Shown: positions 1 to 7,747, counted from the stretch's first letter. The stretch: 33,220 nt of DNA from Anaerolineae bacterium (GCA_012031655.1 JAAUUD010000005.1:1-33220); one strand, 5' to 3'. Program-made: numbers and translations. The notes: generated by a model from the sequence alone, not told the origin.

Positions 1-69
1 CCCGTCTTTAGTGCGGCGTTGGGGGGGAAGCAGCGTCGTGCCGCTGCCTGGTTTGATTGCCTGTGCCAT
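1..69 (-). CDS. N-terminus of a probable ABC sugar permease (partial)
   Basis: The minus strand opens an ATG at 69 preceded by a strong Shine-Dalgarno AAGAAGG (77-83) with 7 nt spacing, and the frame stays open for 23 codons to the window edge. The peptide starts MAQAIKPGSGTTLLPPQRR, a hydrophilic basic stretch of the kind that precedes the first membrane helix of MalF/UgpA-type permeases. No membrane segment is inside the window, so the permease call is inferred mainly from the solute-binding-protein fragment upstream on the same strand. The start is well supported. The function is a guess from context. Confidence 0.45.
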   Translation of the reverse strand, partial: MAQAIKPGSGTTLLPPQRRTKDG

Positions 70-101
70 AAACAAACCTTCTTTATAATCAACAACACAG
101 C

Positions 102-172
102 TTGATGCTGGTGCATCAACATCTGTTCGATACTATTTGTGCTATAAGTTGGTTGCACCAAACTGGTGCAAC
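102..172. repeat. Two related inverted repeats upstream of the partial permease gene
   Basis: A 7-bp perfect inverted repeat (TTGATGC / GCATCAA, 4-nt loop) lies at 102-119 and a 9-bp perfect one (GTTGCACCA / TGGTGCAAC, 3-nt loop) at 152-172. Their right halves share CTGGTGCAnCAA. They sit in the gap between the small membrane protein gene and the permease start on the minus strand. No T-run follows either one on either strand, so classical intrinsic terminators are unlikely. They could be operator sites for a LacI-type sugar regulator, or RNA hairpins that set the stoichiometry of the transporter operon. Confidence 0.5.
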
Positions 173-185
173 AAGGGCTTTACAG

Positions 186-483
186 TCAGCCCCAGGAGAT
201 GTTTTCCAGGTTGACCGTTGCCCAGTCAAAGTCGCGCTCCAGGGCACCGCGGAAGGGATCATCTTGTGCCACCGTGCTAGAAGCACTCGCCAGGGCGTTA
301 TCGACTTGTGCTTTGTCGAACGCCTGACCAAACGTTTGCTGCCTGTCGTTATCAGTTAATGCCAGTTATGGCGGTGTTGTTTACCAGCCCTGCGATACCG
401 GCGTGTGTGCGGAACAGAACAAACGCCATAACCAGGTTAGCCGCGAGTGATGCGATCAACAAAAGGGGTAATATTTTGCGCAT
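186..483 (-). CDS. Small membrane-anchored protein of unknown function, frameshifted
   Basis: Starts at ATG 483 (MRKILPLLLIASLAANLVM), with one hydrophobic helix at about residues 4-24 that would act as a signal anchor. The first frame stops at 352-354. Removing one base in the ATAACT stretch near 366 joins it to a second coding-like frame, read as LALTDNDRQQTFGQAF, continuing as a polar, acidic domain and ending ISWG-stop at 186. The reconstructed protein is about 98 aa with the polar domain probably outside the membrane. It lies between the solute-binding protein fragment and the permease, in the same direction. I recognise no family. If the frame change is real, the product is a 43-aa membrane peptide. 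Confidence 0.45.
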
Positions 484-557
484 GTGCCTACCCTAAAAAA
501 CTAATTTTGAGAGCAGATGGCAGCCGGTTCAGGCTGCCGTCTGCTTGTTAACGTGGG

Positions 558-797
558 CTACTCGCGGTCCATAACCTCTTGGATTTTCGCTTCGGCGTCC
601 ACCACAGCCTCATCAATGGTCATGGTATCGGTCAGGACGTTGTGGATCATCGTTGGGACGATCAGGTTCAGGATTTCGGTAGACTCGGGAACAATCGGGA
701 AGCCGACCCCGTATTGCAGCATTTCGGTGCCCACTTCCAGGAAGCGGATCTGCTCCAGGCGCAGGTCGGTAGAGAGCAATTTCTGGCAGAAGGGGTT
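558..797 (-). pseudogene. C-terminal fragment of an ABC solute-binding protein
   Basis: About 79 codons ending in TAG at 558-560. The tail with PESTEILNLIVPTMIHNVLTD, then TIDEAVVDAEAKIQEVMD, matches the C-terminal helices of family 1 carbohydrate-binding proteins: a final alpha-helical segment with the T-x-(D/E)-E-A-(x)n-A pattern. The rest of the gene (usually 400-450 codons, with a signal peptide) is absent. At about 797 the reading passes straight into the N-terminal part of a HAD phosphatase in a different frame. This is either a deletion joining two same-strand genes or an assembly chimera. The fragment itself cannot make a functional binding protein. Confidence 0.6.
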
Positions 798-1086
798 TTG
801 GCTTGCCCGCCTTCCCAGCGTTCCATGCCGTGGTTCCCACATAATGCACACACGCCAACCCCAACCGTGCCTGAATATCCACCGCCGCCCGCCCAGAGAC
901 CACCGCCACAACCTGTGTGTAGGCGCACAGCTGGTTCAGCAGGTCTCGGTGCAGCGCGGGAACTTCCGCAGCATCGGGCTGCGCCACAATCGGGCTAAGG
1001 GTCCCGTCCATATCGGTGATCACGCCCACCCGCGCACGGGTGGCCAGGGGCGCCAGCAGCCCTTGAGTTGCCTCTCGCCAATGCAT
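798..1086 (-). pseudogene. otsB: Truncated trehalose-6-phosphate phosphatase-like HAD protein
   Basis: Starts at ATG 1086. The HAD motif I is at residues 24-31 (TDMDGTLS), followed by VVAVVSGRAAVD (motif II region, SGR) and then YVG. A missing base near 838 shifts the frame, and the next frame continues NHGMERWEGGQAKT, which is the family sequence expected right after YVG. Trehalose phosphatases are about 240-280 aa. Only about 96 codons are present, so the catalytic lysine and motif IV aspartates are lost. The gene is divergent from the PfkB-family gene 35 nt away. The family is recognised with good confidence. The loss of the 3' half may be a deletion or an assembly artefact. Confidence 0.65.
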
Positions 1087-1121
1087 TCACTTATCCTTGT
1101 ATTGAGCAAAAGGAACAGCCC

Positions 1122-2078
1122 ATGAAAGTCATTACCGTTACCCTTAACCCGTCTTTCGAGCGCACCTTCGTCGTGCAATATCTAGCGGTAGGCTACCACA
1201 ACCCCGCCCGCGAAACAACACGCCTGGACCCTGTGGGGCGTGGCGTTAACATCTCCCGGGCGCTTTTCGCCCTGAATGCACGCACAGAAGCCATTGTTTT
1301 GCTGGGCACCGATGCCACCGGTATCGCCTACCAGGCCCTCATTGAAAAAGAGCACTTCCCCGTGCGCTTGATTACGGCCAGCGGCCAAACTCGCAGCAAC
1401 GTTGTGATCTGGGATGCAGGGAACCAGACCGAGACTGTCCTGAGTGAAGACAACGCCGGCTTCACTGCCGAAGAAGTTCACCAGGTTGGGGAGCGTTTGG
1501 TGCAGGCCATTGAACCGGGCGATTATGTGGTCTTTGCAGGTCCCCTGCCCCAGGGCGTCTCAGACCAGGTGTATGTACAATTGATTGAGCGGAGCCATAG
1601 CTCCGGTGCTGAAATCGTGCTAGACCTGCCCAGCGAAGCGCTGCACGTGACCCTGATGGCGCGGCCCAGCATTGTCTTTTTAACCCAGGTCGAAACGGAG
1701 AAGTATTTCAACTATCCGGTTCGCACCCCAGAAGATGTGGCCTACTGTGCCCAAAGGCTCTGCCAGCAAGGGGCGCAGCAGGCGCTGATCATGCTCTCAG
1801 ACAACAACGGCGCCCTTCTGGCAGCCCATACCGAAGTTGTTCTTTTCCGCTTCCCAGAATTAGAAGCTACAGGTACGCAAAGTGGAGCTATTGCCGCCAT
1901 GATCGCTGGCTTTCTGGCGGGGCGCCTTCAAGAAAAACCGATCAAAGACGCCGTGCACATTGGCGCCGCCGCAGCACACTACGCACGCCAGCAGATTGGC
2001 AACGAATTCCTGGCCTCGGTGGATCTTTCAGAGTACGCCAGCGAGATCATCGTAGAACCTGTTACGCTGCCAGACTAG
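1122..2078 (+). CDS. PfkB/ribokinase-family protein (1-phosphofructokinase-like), probable pseudokinase
   Basis: ATG 1122 is preferred over upstream in-frame starts because AAAGGA lies 7 nt upstream (1109-1114). The product is 318 aa, the normal length for the LacC/FruK group. Family landmarks are present: TLNPSFERT at 7-15 (usual TLNPAxDxT), GVNISRAL at 41-48, FAGPLPQGV at 138-146. The nucleotide and catalytic motifs are degenerate. The anion-hole/catalytic GAGD reads GAIA at 255-258, so the catalytic base Asp is Ala. The usual KPN-x-x-E reads LTQVE near 187-191, and the LG-x-x-G loop reads LSDNNG. I infer loss of kinase activity and perhaps a sugar-binding or regulatory role. The stop overlaps the convergent trkH stop by 4 bases. 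Confidence 0.8.
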   Translation: MKVITVTLNPSFERTFVVQYLAVGYHNPARETTRLDPVGRGVNISRALFALNARTEAIVLLGTDATGIAYQALIEKEHFPVRLITASGQTRSNVVIWDAGNQTETVLSEDNAGFTAEEVHQVGERLVQAIEPGDYVVFAGPLPQGVSDQVYVQLIERSHSSGAEIVLDLPSEALHVTLMARPSIVFLTQVETEKYFNYPVRTPEDVAYCAQRLCQQGAQQALIMLSDNNGALLAAHTEVVLFRFPELEATGTQSGAIAAMIAGFLAGRLQEKPIKDAVHIGAAAAHYARQQIGNEFLASVDLSEYASEIIVEPVTLPD

Positions 2079-3576
2079 AGTGCCTGGCCGGGTTCCGGCT
2101 TGCTAAAATTAATCACCCGCAGATCATTGAGCAACTTGACCCCGCCGGTGATCACCACAAAAATCTCAAGGCGTCCCAGGAACATGCCCACAATCTGGGT
2201 CCACAGCAGCATTGGGGGCGTATCCGGCATGGTGATGCCTACGGATAGCCCCACCGTGCCTAGGGTACTCGCAAATTCGAAGAAGCTATCCCCAAAGCTG
2301 TGACCATGCGCAGAGGTGATCACCGCCCCCACGAACAGGATCAGGATATACATAAAAACAAACATTGTGACCTGCCGCACTTTGCGGTCCGTCAGAAAAT
2401 CCTGGCGTTCTCCCTGCCATACCGGGGGTTCATTGACTGAGTGACGCGGCAAAAAGCGCGTTGGATCTCCCAACGCAAGCTCTTGTAAAGGATGTACACC
2501 CGCTGCTGCTTGAGGCCCCCAGAAGTAGACCCTGCCCCACCCCCGATGATCATCAGGGCGGTCAGGATGATCAGCCCAACATCCTGCCAGTTCGCATAGG
2601 TTACGGTGGAAAAACCTGTTCCAGAAATCGCCGAAACAGACTCAAAAATCGCCACGCGCACCGCTTTTTCTGTCGAGCTATAAAGCTCCAGCGTGACCAG
2701 CCCCAAAAGCACCAGCGAGGCCGCCACCAGCACAATCGTTGCCAGGCGCAGCTCTCCATTGCGAAACACCGCGCTAAACTTGCCACGGAAAAAGGTATAG
2801 GCAGTCAGAAAGTTCAGCGCACCCAGCAACATCAGGATGATGATCACAAACTCAATCCAGGCGCTATCCCAATAGCCAATAGACTCGACACGGGTCGAAA
2901 ACCCCCCGGTTGCCACCGCAGTAAAGGCGTGGTTCAGGGCATCAAACCAGTTCATGCCGGCCAATCGCAATGCCACCGCCCCCGCCACCAGATAGGAAAT
3001 ATAAATCCTTAACACAATGCCTGCGGACCGCCGCACATGCGGCGCCAACTGGTCCGAGCGCCCTTCTGCGACGCTCAGCCCAGCGCCAGAAGGCCCCGCA
3101 ATCGCACTGAGCACAATAATCACGAAACCGGCTCCGCCAGTGGCCTGCAAAAAGCTGCGATGAAACAGCAATAAGCGCGAGGCTTCGTCATGGACAGGAA
3201 ATAGCGACAGCCCGGTGGTGGTCAGGCCGCTTGTGCTTTCAAAAACGGCGTGGGTAAAGCTCATGTCAGCATTGACCATAAAAGGCAGTGCCCCACACAG
3301 CACCGCAGCAATCCACACCAGCAGCACAATCACGGCCCCTTCCTGCACGTTGAGGCCCTCCGGTTCCTGTGGCATCAGGAACTGCCACAGCAACAGCCCA
3401 ACCAGGATTAGACTGCTCCCAGCGATCAGAAACCCGGAGGCATAGCGAACTTCATCAGGATAAAACACCAGCAACAACAGCGGGGCGAGCATCAGCCAGC
3501 CCATAATGTGCAGAATCTCGCCAGTATATGCCAGGATGGTACGGTAGCGTTGCCGCAAATAGGCTCGATATCGCAT
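2075..3576 (-). CDS. trkH: Trk-type potassium uptake membrane subunit TrkH (one frameshift)
   Basis: Integral membrane potassium channel subunit that works with the cytoplasmic TrkA gating proteins encoded just upstream. All four selectivity-filter repeats can be read: TTTGLS, ATGGFS, SGTGFS and GTVGLS, each in a pore loop between two helices. After GGLKQQR the frame breaks at about 2451-2455, where the coding strand has five T. A sixth T restores the continuation AFLPRHSVNEP and the last pore repeat, giving about 500 aa, a normal length. The start at 3576 lies 3 nt after the trkA stop, so the three trk genes form an operon. The break in a T5 run in an otherwise perfect gene points to a base-calling error. 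Confidence 0.9.
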
Positions 3577-3579
3577 GGG

Positions 3580-4248
3580 CTAGCGCGGTTCAATCCCACA
3601 GATGGTGCGCAGATCGTCTTCCTGGTTCTCCGGTTGGCTGATCAGGATCAGGTGATCATCGACCATTAATCGTGTTTGGCCTCTGGGCACCAGCACTTCA
3701 TCATCGCGCAGGATCGCAGCAATAAGCGTTCCGCCGGAAAGCTCCAACTCAATGAGCGACTTCCCGACCGCTGGCGAATTCGCATCCAGGCGCACATCGG
3801 TGATGTTAATTCGCCCATCGGCCACCGGCATCAGCGCAGTGATGTCCTCGAAGCTGGCTTGCTGCTCAATCAGCGAAGCAATCACCCGTGTGGCCGAAAA
3901 CGCAATCCCTACCCCCAACCGAGTGAAGACTTCTTCGTTTTCTGGGTCGTTGACCAGCGCCAGCGTGCGCGGCACCCCAAAGAGCTTCTGCGCGACCTGG
4001 CAGGCAATCAGGTTGTCCTGATCGTGCGAAGTTAGCGCCAGCACCACATCTGCCCGACGCGCGCCGGCCTCCTCCAGCCGATTAACATCGGTCCCTTCCC
4101 CAAAAACAACTGTCGCTTTGGTCGCTTGAGAAAGCTCTCGGGAGCGGGCCAGGTCGCGGTTGATGATGGTGACGTGGTTACCACGCTCCACAAGTTGGCG
4201 CGTGATGAAATAGACCGTTTTGCTGCCCCCGATGATGACGATTCTCAT
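3580..4248 (-). CDS. trkA: TrkA potassium-uptake regulatory protein with RCK-N and RCK-C domains
   Basis: 222 aa, the length of a single RCK unit (TrkA_N plus TrkA_C, KtrA-like). The Rossmann domain begins MRIVIIGGSKTV, slightly off the canonical GxGxxG. It continues through a nucleotide-binding domain (ALTSHDQDNLIACQVA) to a TrkA_C domain at about 140-222 (VGKSLIELELSGGTLIAA, then VDDHLILISQP). It binds NAD(H) or ATP/ADP and gates TrkH from the cytoplasmic side. The ATG overlaps the stop of the upstream TrkA-N gene (ATGA) and trkH starts 3 nt downstream, so the three are translationally coupled. Confidence 0.88.
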   Translation of the reverse strand: MRIVIIGGSKTVYFITRQLVERGNHVTIINRDLARSRELSQATKATVVFGEGTDVNRLEEAGARRADVVLALTSHDQDNLIACQVAQKLFGVPRTLALVNDPENEEVFTRLGVGIAFSATRVIASLIEQQASFEDITALMPVADGRINITDVRLDANSPAVGKSLIELELSGGTLIAAILRDDEVLVPRGQTRLMVDDHLILISQPENQEDDLRTICGIEPR

Positions 4249-4673
4249 AGCGGCTTATGCTCTAAACTGGGGTCCACCGCATACAGAAAAGCCGCGACTG
4301 AAAGCTGTGTGGGGCTGATCATTTCCACATTTAGGCGTCGGTAGATCGACTCACGGGTTGGGTCATACACGCGGGCAATCACGTGGGGGACGTTAAAGAT
4401 GCTGCCAGCAATCTGAGCCACCATCAGGTTCAAGTTGTCTTCAGTGGTCGTAGCAAAGAGATAATCGGCCTGGGCGATCTTCGCTGCCCGTAACACGGCC
4501 ATTTCCGAAGCATCTCCCACAATCTGAAACCCACTAAACTCGTTGGTGAGCTTGTCAAAGGCGGCCTCACGCCGGTCAATCACAACCACACGGTGCCCAA
4601 TCCCACTTAAACGACTGGCGAGGATACTGCCTAAACGCCCGCAGCCTACTACGATGATGTAATCGGAACGCAT
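4245..4673 (-). CDS. Short TrkA-N (RCK nucleotide-binding domain) protein
   Basis: 142 aa carrying only the Rossmann-type RCK-N domain. It has a canonical GCGRLG motif after a short beta strand (residues 10-15), an acidic residue ending strand 2 (VVVIDRR), and ATTTEDNLNLMVAQIA followed by the dimer-crossover helix. There is no TrkA_C domain. Two unequal RCK proteins ahead of one TrkH suggest a hetero-oligomeric gating ring: a canonical nucleotide-binding half and a second subunit (next gene) carrying the C domain. First gene of the trk operon, with ATGA overlap to the next. No frame damage. Confidence 0.85.
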   Translation of the reverse strand: MRSDYIIVVGCGRLGSILASRLSGIGHRVVVIDRREAAFDKLTNEFSGFQIVGDASEMAVLRAAKIAQADYLFATTTEDNLNLMVAQIAGSIFNVPHVIARVYDPTRESIYRRLNVEMISPTQLSVAAFLYAVDPSLEHKPL

Positions 4674-4701
4674 AAAATCCTCATCGGCTTGCCTGCGCTA
4701 T

Positions 4702-4707
4702 ATTGTA
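4702..4707 (-). promoter_or_regulatory. Possible extended -10 promoter of the trk operon
   Basis: On the minus strand TGGTACAAT (extended TGn plus a TACAAT -10) lies about 29 nt upstream of the first trk start. No good -35 hexamer is found at 16-18 nt. The call is based on the -10 match alone. Confidence 0.3.
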
Positions 4708-4799
4708 CCATGAGTCTTGAGTGACGTCGGGACTTGGCGAGCGCCGCCGTATTTGTGCGATTTGCCAAGCCTCTCAGCAACCTCTAAGCCCCAGCCTTA

Positions 4800-4883
4800 T
4801 TGCGAGACAAACTACGAAATGCTACCATTCGCAGTTAATACTTCTTTTACTTTTCGTTTCAGACACTTTAAGGAGTTCACCTC
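4800..4883 (+). promoter_or_regulatory. Promoter and ribosome binding site of the liv operon
   Basis: TTGCGA (4800-4805), a 17-nt spacer and TACCAT (4823-4828) preceded by an extended-10 TG, form a plausible sigma70-type promoter. This gives a leader of about 50 nt. AAGGAG (4870-4875) is 8 nt from the livJ ATG and is the strongest ribosome binding site in the operon, as expected for the abundant binding protein. The rest of the 4674-4883 gap shows no operator that I recognise. Confidence 0.45.
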
Positions 4884-6149
4884 ATGCATCGTAAGGGTTT
4901 GTCGTTAATTGTTTTGCTCGTCGTGACGCTTCTGGCGGTCACCCCCGTTCTCGCCGCTCATACGGCCCCCGGCACCAGCACCCAACCCCAGCAGGAAGAA
5001 GGTGTGGTCGTCATCGCCCCCGGAGAGAGCATCCAAATTGGTCTGGCGGCTTCGCTCTCTGGCGATGTCATCCCGGAAGCTGGCCAGGACATCCGCAACG
5101 CTGCGCAACTGGCAGTCGACCAGTTTAACGAAGAAATGGGCGGCATCGAAGGCTTCCCGGTCGAACTGCTCGTGGAAGATGACCAGTGCATTCCGGAGCA
5201 GGCCGGGAACGTGGCCAACCTGTTCGTAACTGAGCCGCGCCTGGTTGCGGTCGTCGGGCACATGTGCTCTGGCGCGACGGCTGTAGCAGCGGAAATCTAC
5301 GAAGAAGCCCGCATTCCCATGGTTTCTGCAAGCGCCACCAACGGCCAGCTGACCGCTGCTGGCTTCACGGTCTTTAACCGCACCGTCTCCAATGATGATG
5401 TTCAGGGCCTGGTTGTGGGCCGCTACATCGCCGCTGTGCTGGAAGCCGAGACCCTGGCTGTGCTGCACGACAACAGCGACTACGGGCGCGGCCTGGCCGA
5501 AACCGTGGCAGCGATTGCGGCTGAAGAAGGTGTCAATGTGCTGGAACCCCAGGCCATTGATCCCGCTGAGCAGGACTACCGCGCTGTGCTGACCGTGATT
5601 GCGGGCGAAGCGCCGGATGTGCTGTACTTCGGTGGCTACCAAAACGAAGCAGCGCTCATCGTGGACCAGATGCGCGAAGTGGGGATGGAAGACACCATCT
5701 TCTTCTCGGCTGACGGCGTGCTGATCCAGCAGTTCCTGGACCTGGCCGGTGATGCCGCAGAAGGCTCTCACCTGAGCCTCCCGGCGGCTGAAGTGGACGA
5801 AGAAGTCAACGAAACGTTTGATGCCGCCTACGAAGAAGCCTTTGGCCTGGCGCCGGATGAACTCGGTCCCTTCCACGCCCAATCTGCGGACGCCGCCGCC
5901 GTTATCATCCAGGCGCTGATGGAAGTGGCCACGCTGGATGACGCCGGGAACCTGGTGATTGACCGCGAAGAACTGATTACGGCCATCCGTGCCACCGAGG
6001 GTTATGAAGGCGTGAGCGGCACCATCACCTGCAACGAAATTGGCGAATGCAGCGCCGCACGCGTTCAGGTCTTCATCGTGGAAGATGGCGAATTTGTTCA
6101 GCTAGAAGTGCCCGAAGAACTGCAAATGGTCGGGGACTCGATGGAATAA
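4884..6149 (+). CDS. livJ: Branched-chain amino acid/amide ABC transporter substrate-binding protein
   Basis: 421 aa. Residues 1-25 form a signal peptide (basic MHRKG, then a leucine/valine-rich core, probable cleavage after LAA). The mature protein is a type I periplasmic-binding fold (Peripla_BP_6): IGLAASLSGD at the start of lobe 1, VVGHMCSGATAVAAEIYEEA and PMVSASATN in the ligand site typical of LivJ/HAAT proteins, then NSDYGRGLAE opening lobe 2. In a monoderm-like envelope a lipoprotein is usual, but no lipobox cysteine is visible at the cleavage site. It captures leucine/isoleucine/valine, an amide or urea-like ligand; the exact ligand cannot be read. First gene of the liv operon. Confidence 0.92.
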   Translation: MHRKGLSLIVLLVVTLLAVTPVLAAHTAPGTSTQPQQEEGVVVIAPGESIQIGLAASLSGDVIPEAGQDIRNAAQLAVDQFNEEMGGIEGFPVELLVEDDQCIPEQAGNVANLFVTEPRLVAVVGHMCSGATAVAAEIYEEARIPMVSASATNGQLTAAGFTVFNRTVSNDDVQGLVVGRYIAAVLEAETLAVLHDNSDYGRGLAETVAAIAAEEGVNVLEPQAIDPAEQDYRAVLTVIAGEAPDVLYFGGYQNEAALIVDQMREVGMEDTIFFSADGVLIQQFLDLAGDAAEGSHLSLPAAEVDEEVNETFDAAYEEAFGLAPDELGPFHAQSADAAAVIIQALMEVATLDDAGNLVIDREELITAIRATEGYEGVSGTITCNEIGECSAARVQVFIVEDGEFVQLEVPEELQMVGDSME

Positions 6150-6195
6150 AGCGCTCTTTGCGCTCCACCCTGGGCAGGCCACCCGCCTGCCCCAG
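6150..6195 (+). promoter_or_regulatory. Two hairpins between livJ and the downstream transporter genes
   Basis: Directly after the livJ stop, AGCGC-tcttt-GCGCT (6150-6164) and a stronger stem GGGCAGGC/GCCTGCCC with a 5-nt loop (6172-6192, extendable to 6170-6195 with one bulge) can form. No U-tract follows. Such elements after binding-protein genes commonly stabilise the upstream message or partly reduce read-through, which keeps binding protein in excess over permease. That role here is inferred from position only. Confidence 0.45.
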
Positions 6196-6218
6196 GTCCT
6201 GAGTACGAAAGCAAGCGG

Positions 6219-6491
6219 ATGATCACTACAGAACGCCTAACAACCCTGAACTTCGACTGGCTACACGGCAAATACCTGGTTTTTGGGATTTTTTTCGGTT
6301 TTTTCCGCATCGCCTGGCACATCAGCGCCACTTCTGGGTTGTTAGGGCAGCCTCCTGCTGAATGGATCGAGGGCTTTACGGACGGGATGCGTGGATCCAT
6401 GTGGCTCTATGCGCTCCTGGGTGCGGTGGTCTTTTCTGCCGAGGCCCTGCGCAGGCGCCAGGCCCAGCAAAACGACCCATTAGCCCGCTGA
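6219..6491 (+). CDS. 90-aa two-helix membrane protein in the liv operon
   Basis: Begins MITTERLTTLNFDW, with two predicted membrane segments at about residues 19-37 (LVFGIFFGFFRIAWHIS) and 59-77 (GSMWLYALLGAVVFSAEAL) and a basic, polar C-terminus (RRRQAQQN). Its stop is only 2 nt before the chosen livH ATG, it follows livJ by 69 nt, and the translated sequence is well-behaved, so I consider it a real gene. The ribosome binding site is weak (AAGCGG next to the ATG). Nothing in the classical Liv set corresponds to it. It may be an accessory subunit of the permease or an assembly factor. I do not recognise a family. Confidence 0.65.
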   Translation: MITTERLTTLNFDWLHGKYLVFGIFFGFFRIAWHISATSGLLGQPPAEWIEGFTDGMRGSMWLYALLGAVVFSAEALRRRQAQQNDPLAR

Positions 6492-6493
6492 TT

Positions 6494-7741
6494 ATGTCTG
6501 CGGTCGGCACCCTGCTGGTGCTCGCCTTCGCTGAACGTGTAGACTACGTCACCCAGACCAACCCGGCCACCTTCATCACCTGGGCGCAGCTCTTTAGTAT
6601 TGGGCTGGTCCTGGGGGGCGTTTATGCCCTCATCGCGCTGGGCTACACCCTGGTATATGGCATCCTCTTTATGATCAATTTCGCCCACGGGGAAGTTATG
6701 ATGCTGGGCGCCTACTGCGGCTATTTTGCGATGCAGTTTGTGATTATGGACGGCCAGCACAGTTTTGAAGACGGTGCGGCCCTGATCTCTACCATCATTT
6801 TGCCGCTCATTGTGGGGGTTGTGTTCCTGGCCCCGCGCCGCGCCGCCGCCACAAACCAACCAAACGAAAGCCTCCAACGCAGCACCATCCGCAACTTCGT
6901 GATCATGCCTGGCCGCTTTTTGATCGGGCTGCTGATTGGCTACAGCATCCTGGTAGCGCTCAGCAATGGTGCACCCCACATGTACCTGATCGTGGTCACA
7001 ACCCTGGGCGTGCTATTCGTCGTGGTCTGCGGGATGCTTTTCTCGATGCTGGTCGCCTTCTTGCTGGAACGCACGGCCTACCGGCCTTTGCGTAAGGCCC
7101 CCCGCCTGGTGCCCCTCATCAGTGCAATTGGCGCATCCATCTTTTTGCAACAGGTTGCGCTACGCATCTTTGGCCCTGGGCGCAAAGCCTACGAGCAACC
7201 GCAATTGCTGGATACCCCTCCCAACTTTTTCATCAACCTGGGAACCCTGGGGGTTCTGCCTGTCAATAAAGTGGGTGTCTTTATCGTCATTCTCTCCATT
7301 TTGTTGATGATCATGCTCTACATCATCGTACAGCGCACCAAAATTGGGACGGCAATGCGCGCAGTTGCCGAAGATAAAGACACCGCTGCCCTGATGGGTA
7401 TCAATGTAGACCGGGTCATCGTATTCACCTTTTTGCTGGGGGCAGCCCTGGCAGGTGCAGCGGGTGTTATGCTGGGCTTACGCGGCGATGACCTCAACGC
7501 CCGCTTTGGCTTCACTCCTGGGCTTAAGGCCTTCACCGCGGCGGTATTGGGCGGCATCGGCAACATCCCTGGCGCCATGTTCGGCGGGTTTTTCCTGGGC
7601 ATTGTGGAGTCTCTGGGTCCCCAAATGCTGGGCCTGAACAACGATTGGAAAAATGCTATTGCCTTTTCGCTGTTGGTGATCGTGATTATCTTCCGCCCAA
7701 CGGGTATTCTAGGCGAGCTAACCGGGGCAAAGAAGGTTTAG
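6494..7741 (+). CDS. livH: Branched-chain amino acid ABC transporter permease LivH
   Basis: ATG 6494 (MSAVGTLLVLAFAER) is chosen because it follows the previous stop by 2 nt; upstream in-frame starts would overlap the 90-aa gene heavily. About 415 aa against about 290-310 for most LivH proteins. The LivH core is clear: SIGLVLGGVYALIALGYTLVYG, INFAHGEVMMLGAY, then RTAYRPLR, TKIGTAMRAVAEDKDTAALMGI (the EAA-like coupling segment) and FTAAVLGGIGNIPGAMFGG. The extra length comes from an N-terminal helix and an insertion of about 80 residues after the first core helices (around 95-180), with two more hydrophobic stretches and a basic loop. It pairs with LivM to form the channel. Confidence 0.9.
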   Translation: MSAVGTLLVLAFAERVDYVTQTNPATFITWAQLFSIGLVLGGVYALIALGYTLVYGILFMINFAHGEVMMLGAYCGYFAMQFVIMDGQHSFEDGAALISTIILPLIVGVVFLAPRRAAATNQPNESLQRSTIRNFVIMPGRFLIGLLIGYSILVALSNGAPHMYLIVVTTLGVLFVVVCGMLFSMLVAFLLERTAYRPLRKAPRLVPLISAIGASIFLQQVALRIFGPGRKAYEQPQLLDTPPNFFINLGTLGVLPVNKVGVFIVILSILLMIMLYIIVQRTKIGTAMRAVAEDKDTAALMGINVDRVIVFTFLLGAALAGAAGVMLGLRGDDLNARFGFTPGLKAFTAAVLGGIGNIPGAMFGGFFLGIVESLGPQMLGLNNDWKNAIAFSLLVIVIIFRPTGILGELTGAKKV

Positions 7742-7747
7742 CAGGCC

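Noticed and set aside
517-1125. A 202-codon plus-strand open frame
   Set aside because: It covers the minus-strand binding-protein and phosphatase remnants, whose motifs are recognisable; the plus-strand translation is low-complexity and has no start signal.
2451-2455. Programmed frameshifting in trkH at the T5 run
   Set aside because: No known slippery heptamer with a downstream structure is apparent, and similar breaks occur in many unrelated genes here, so a lost base is simpler.
4905-5882. A 325-codon open frame antisense to livJ
   Set aside because: It is a shadow of livJ codon bias: no membrane or family motif, no ribosome binding site, and fully covered by a convincing binding protein.
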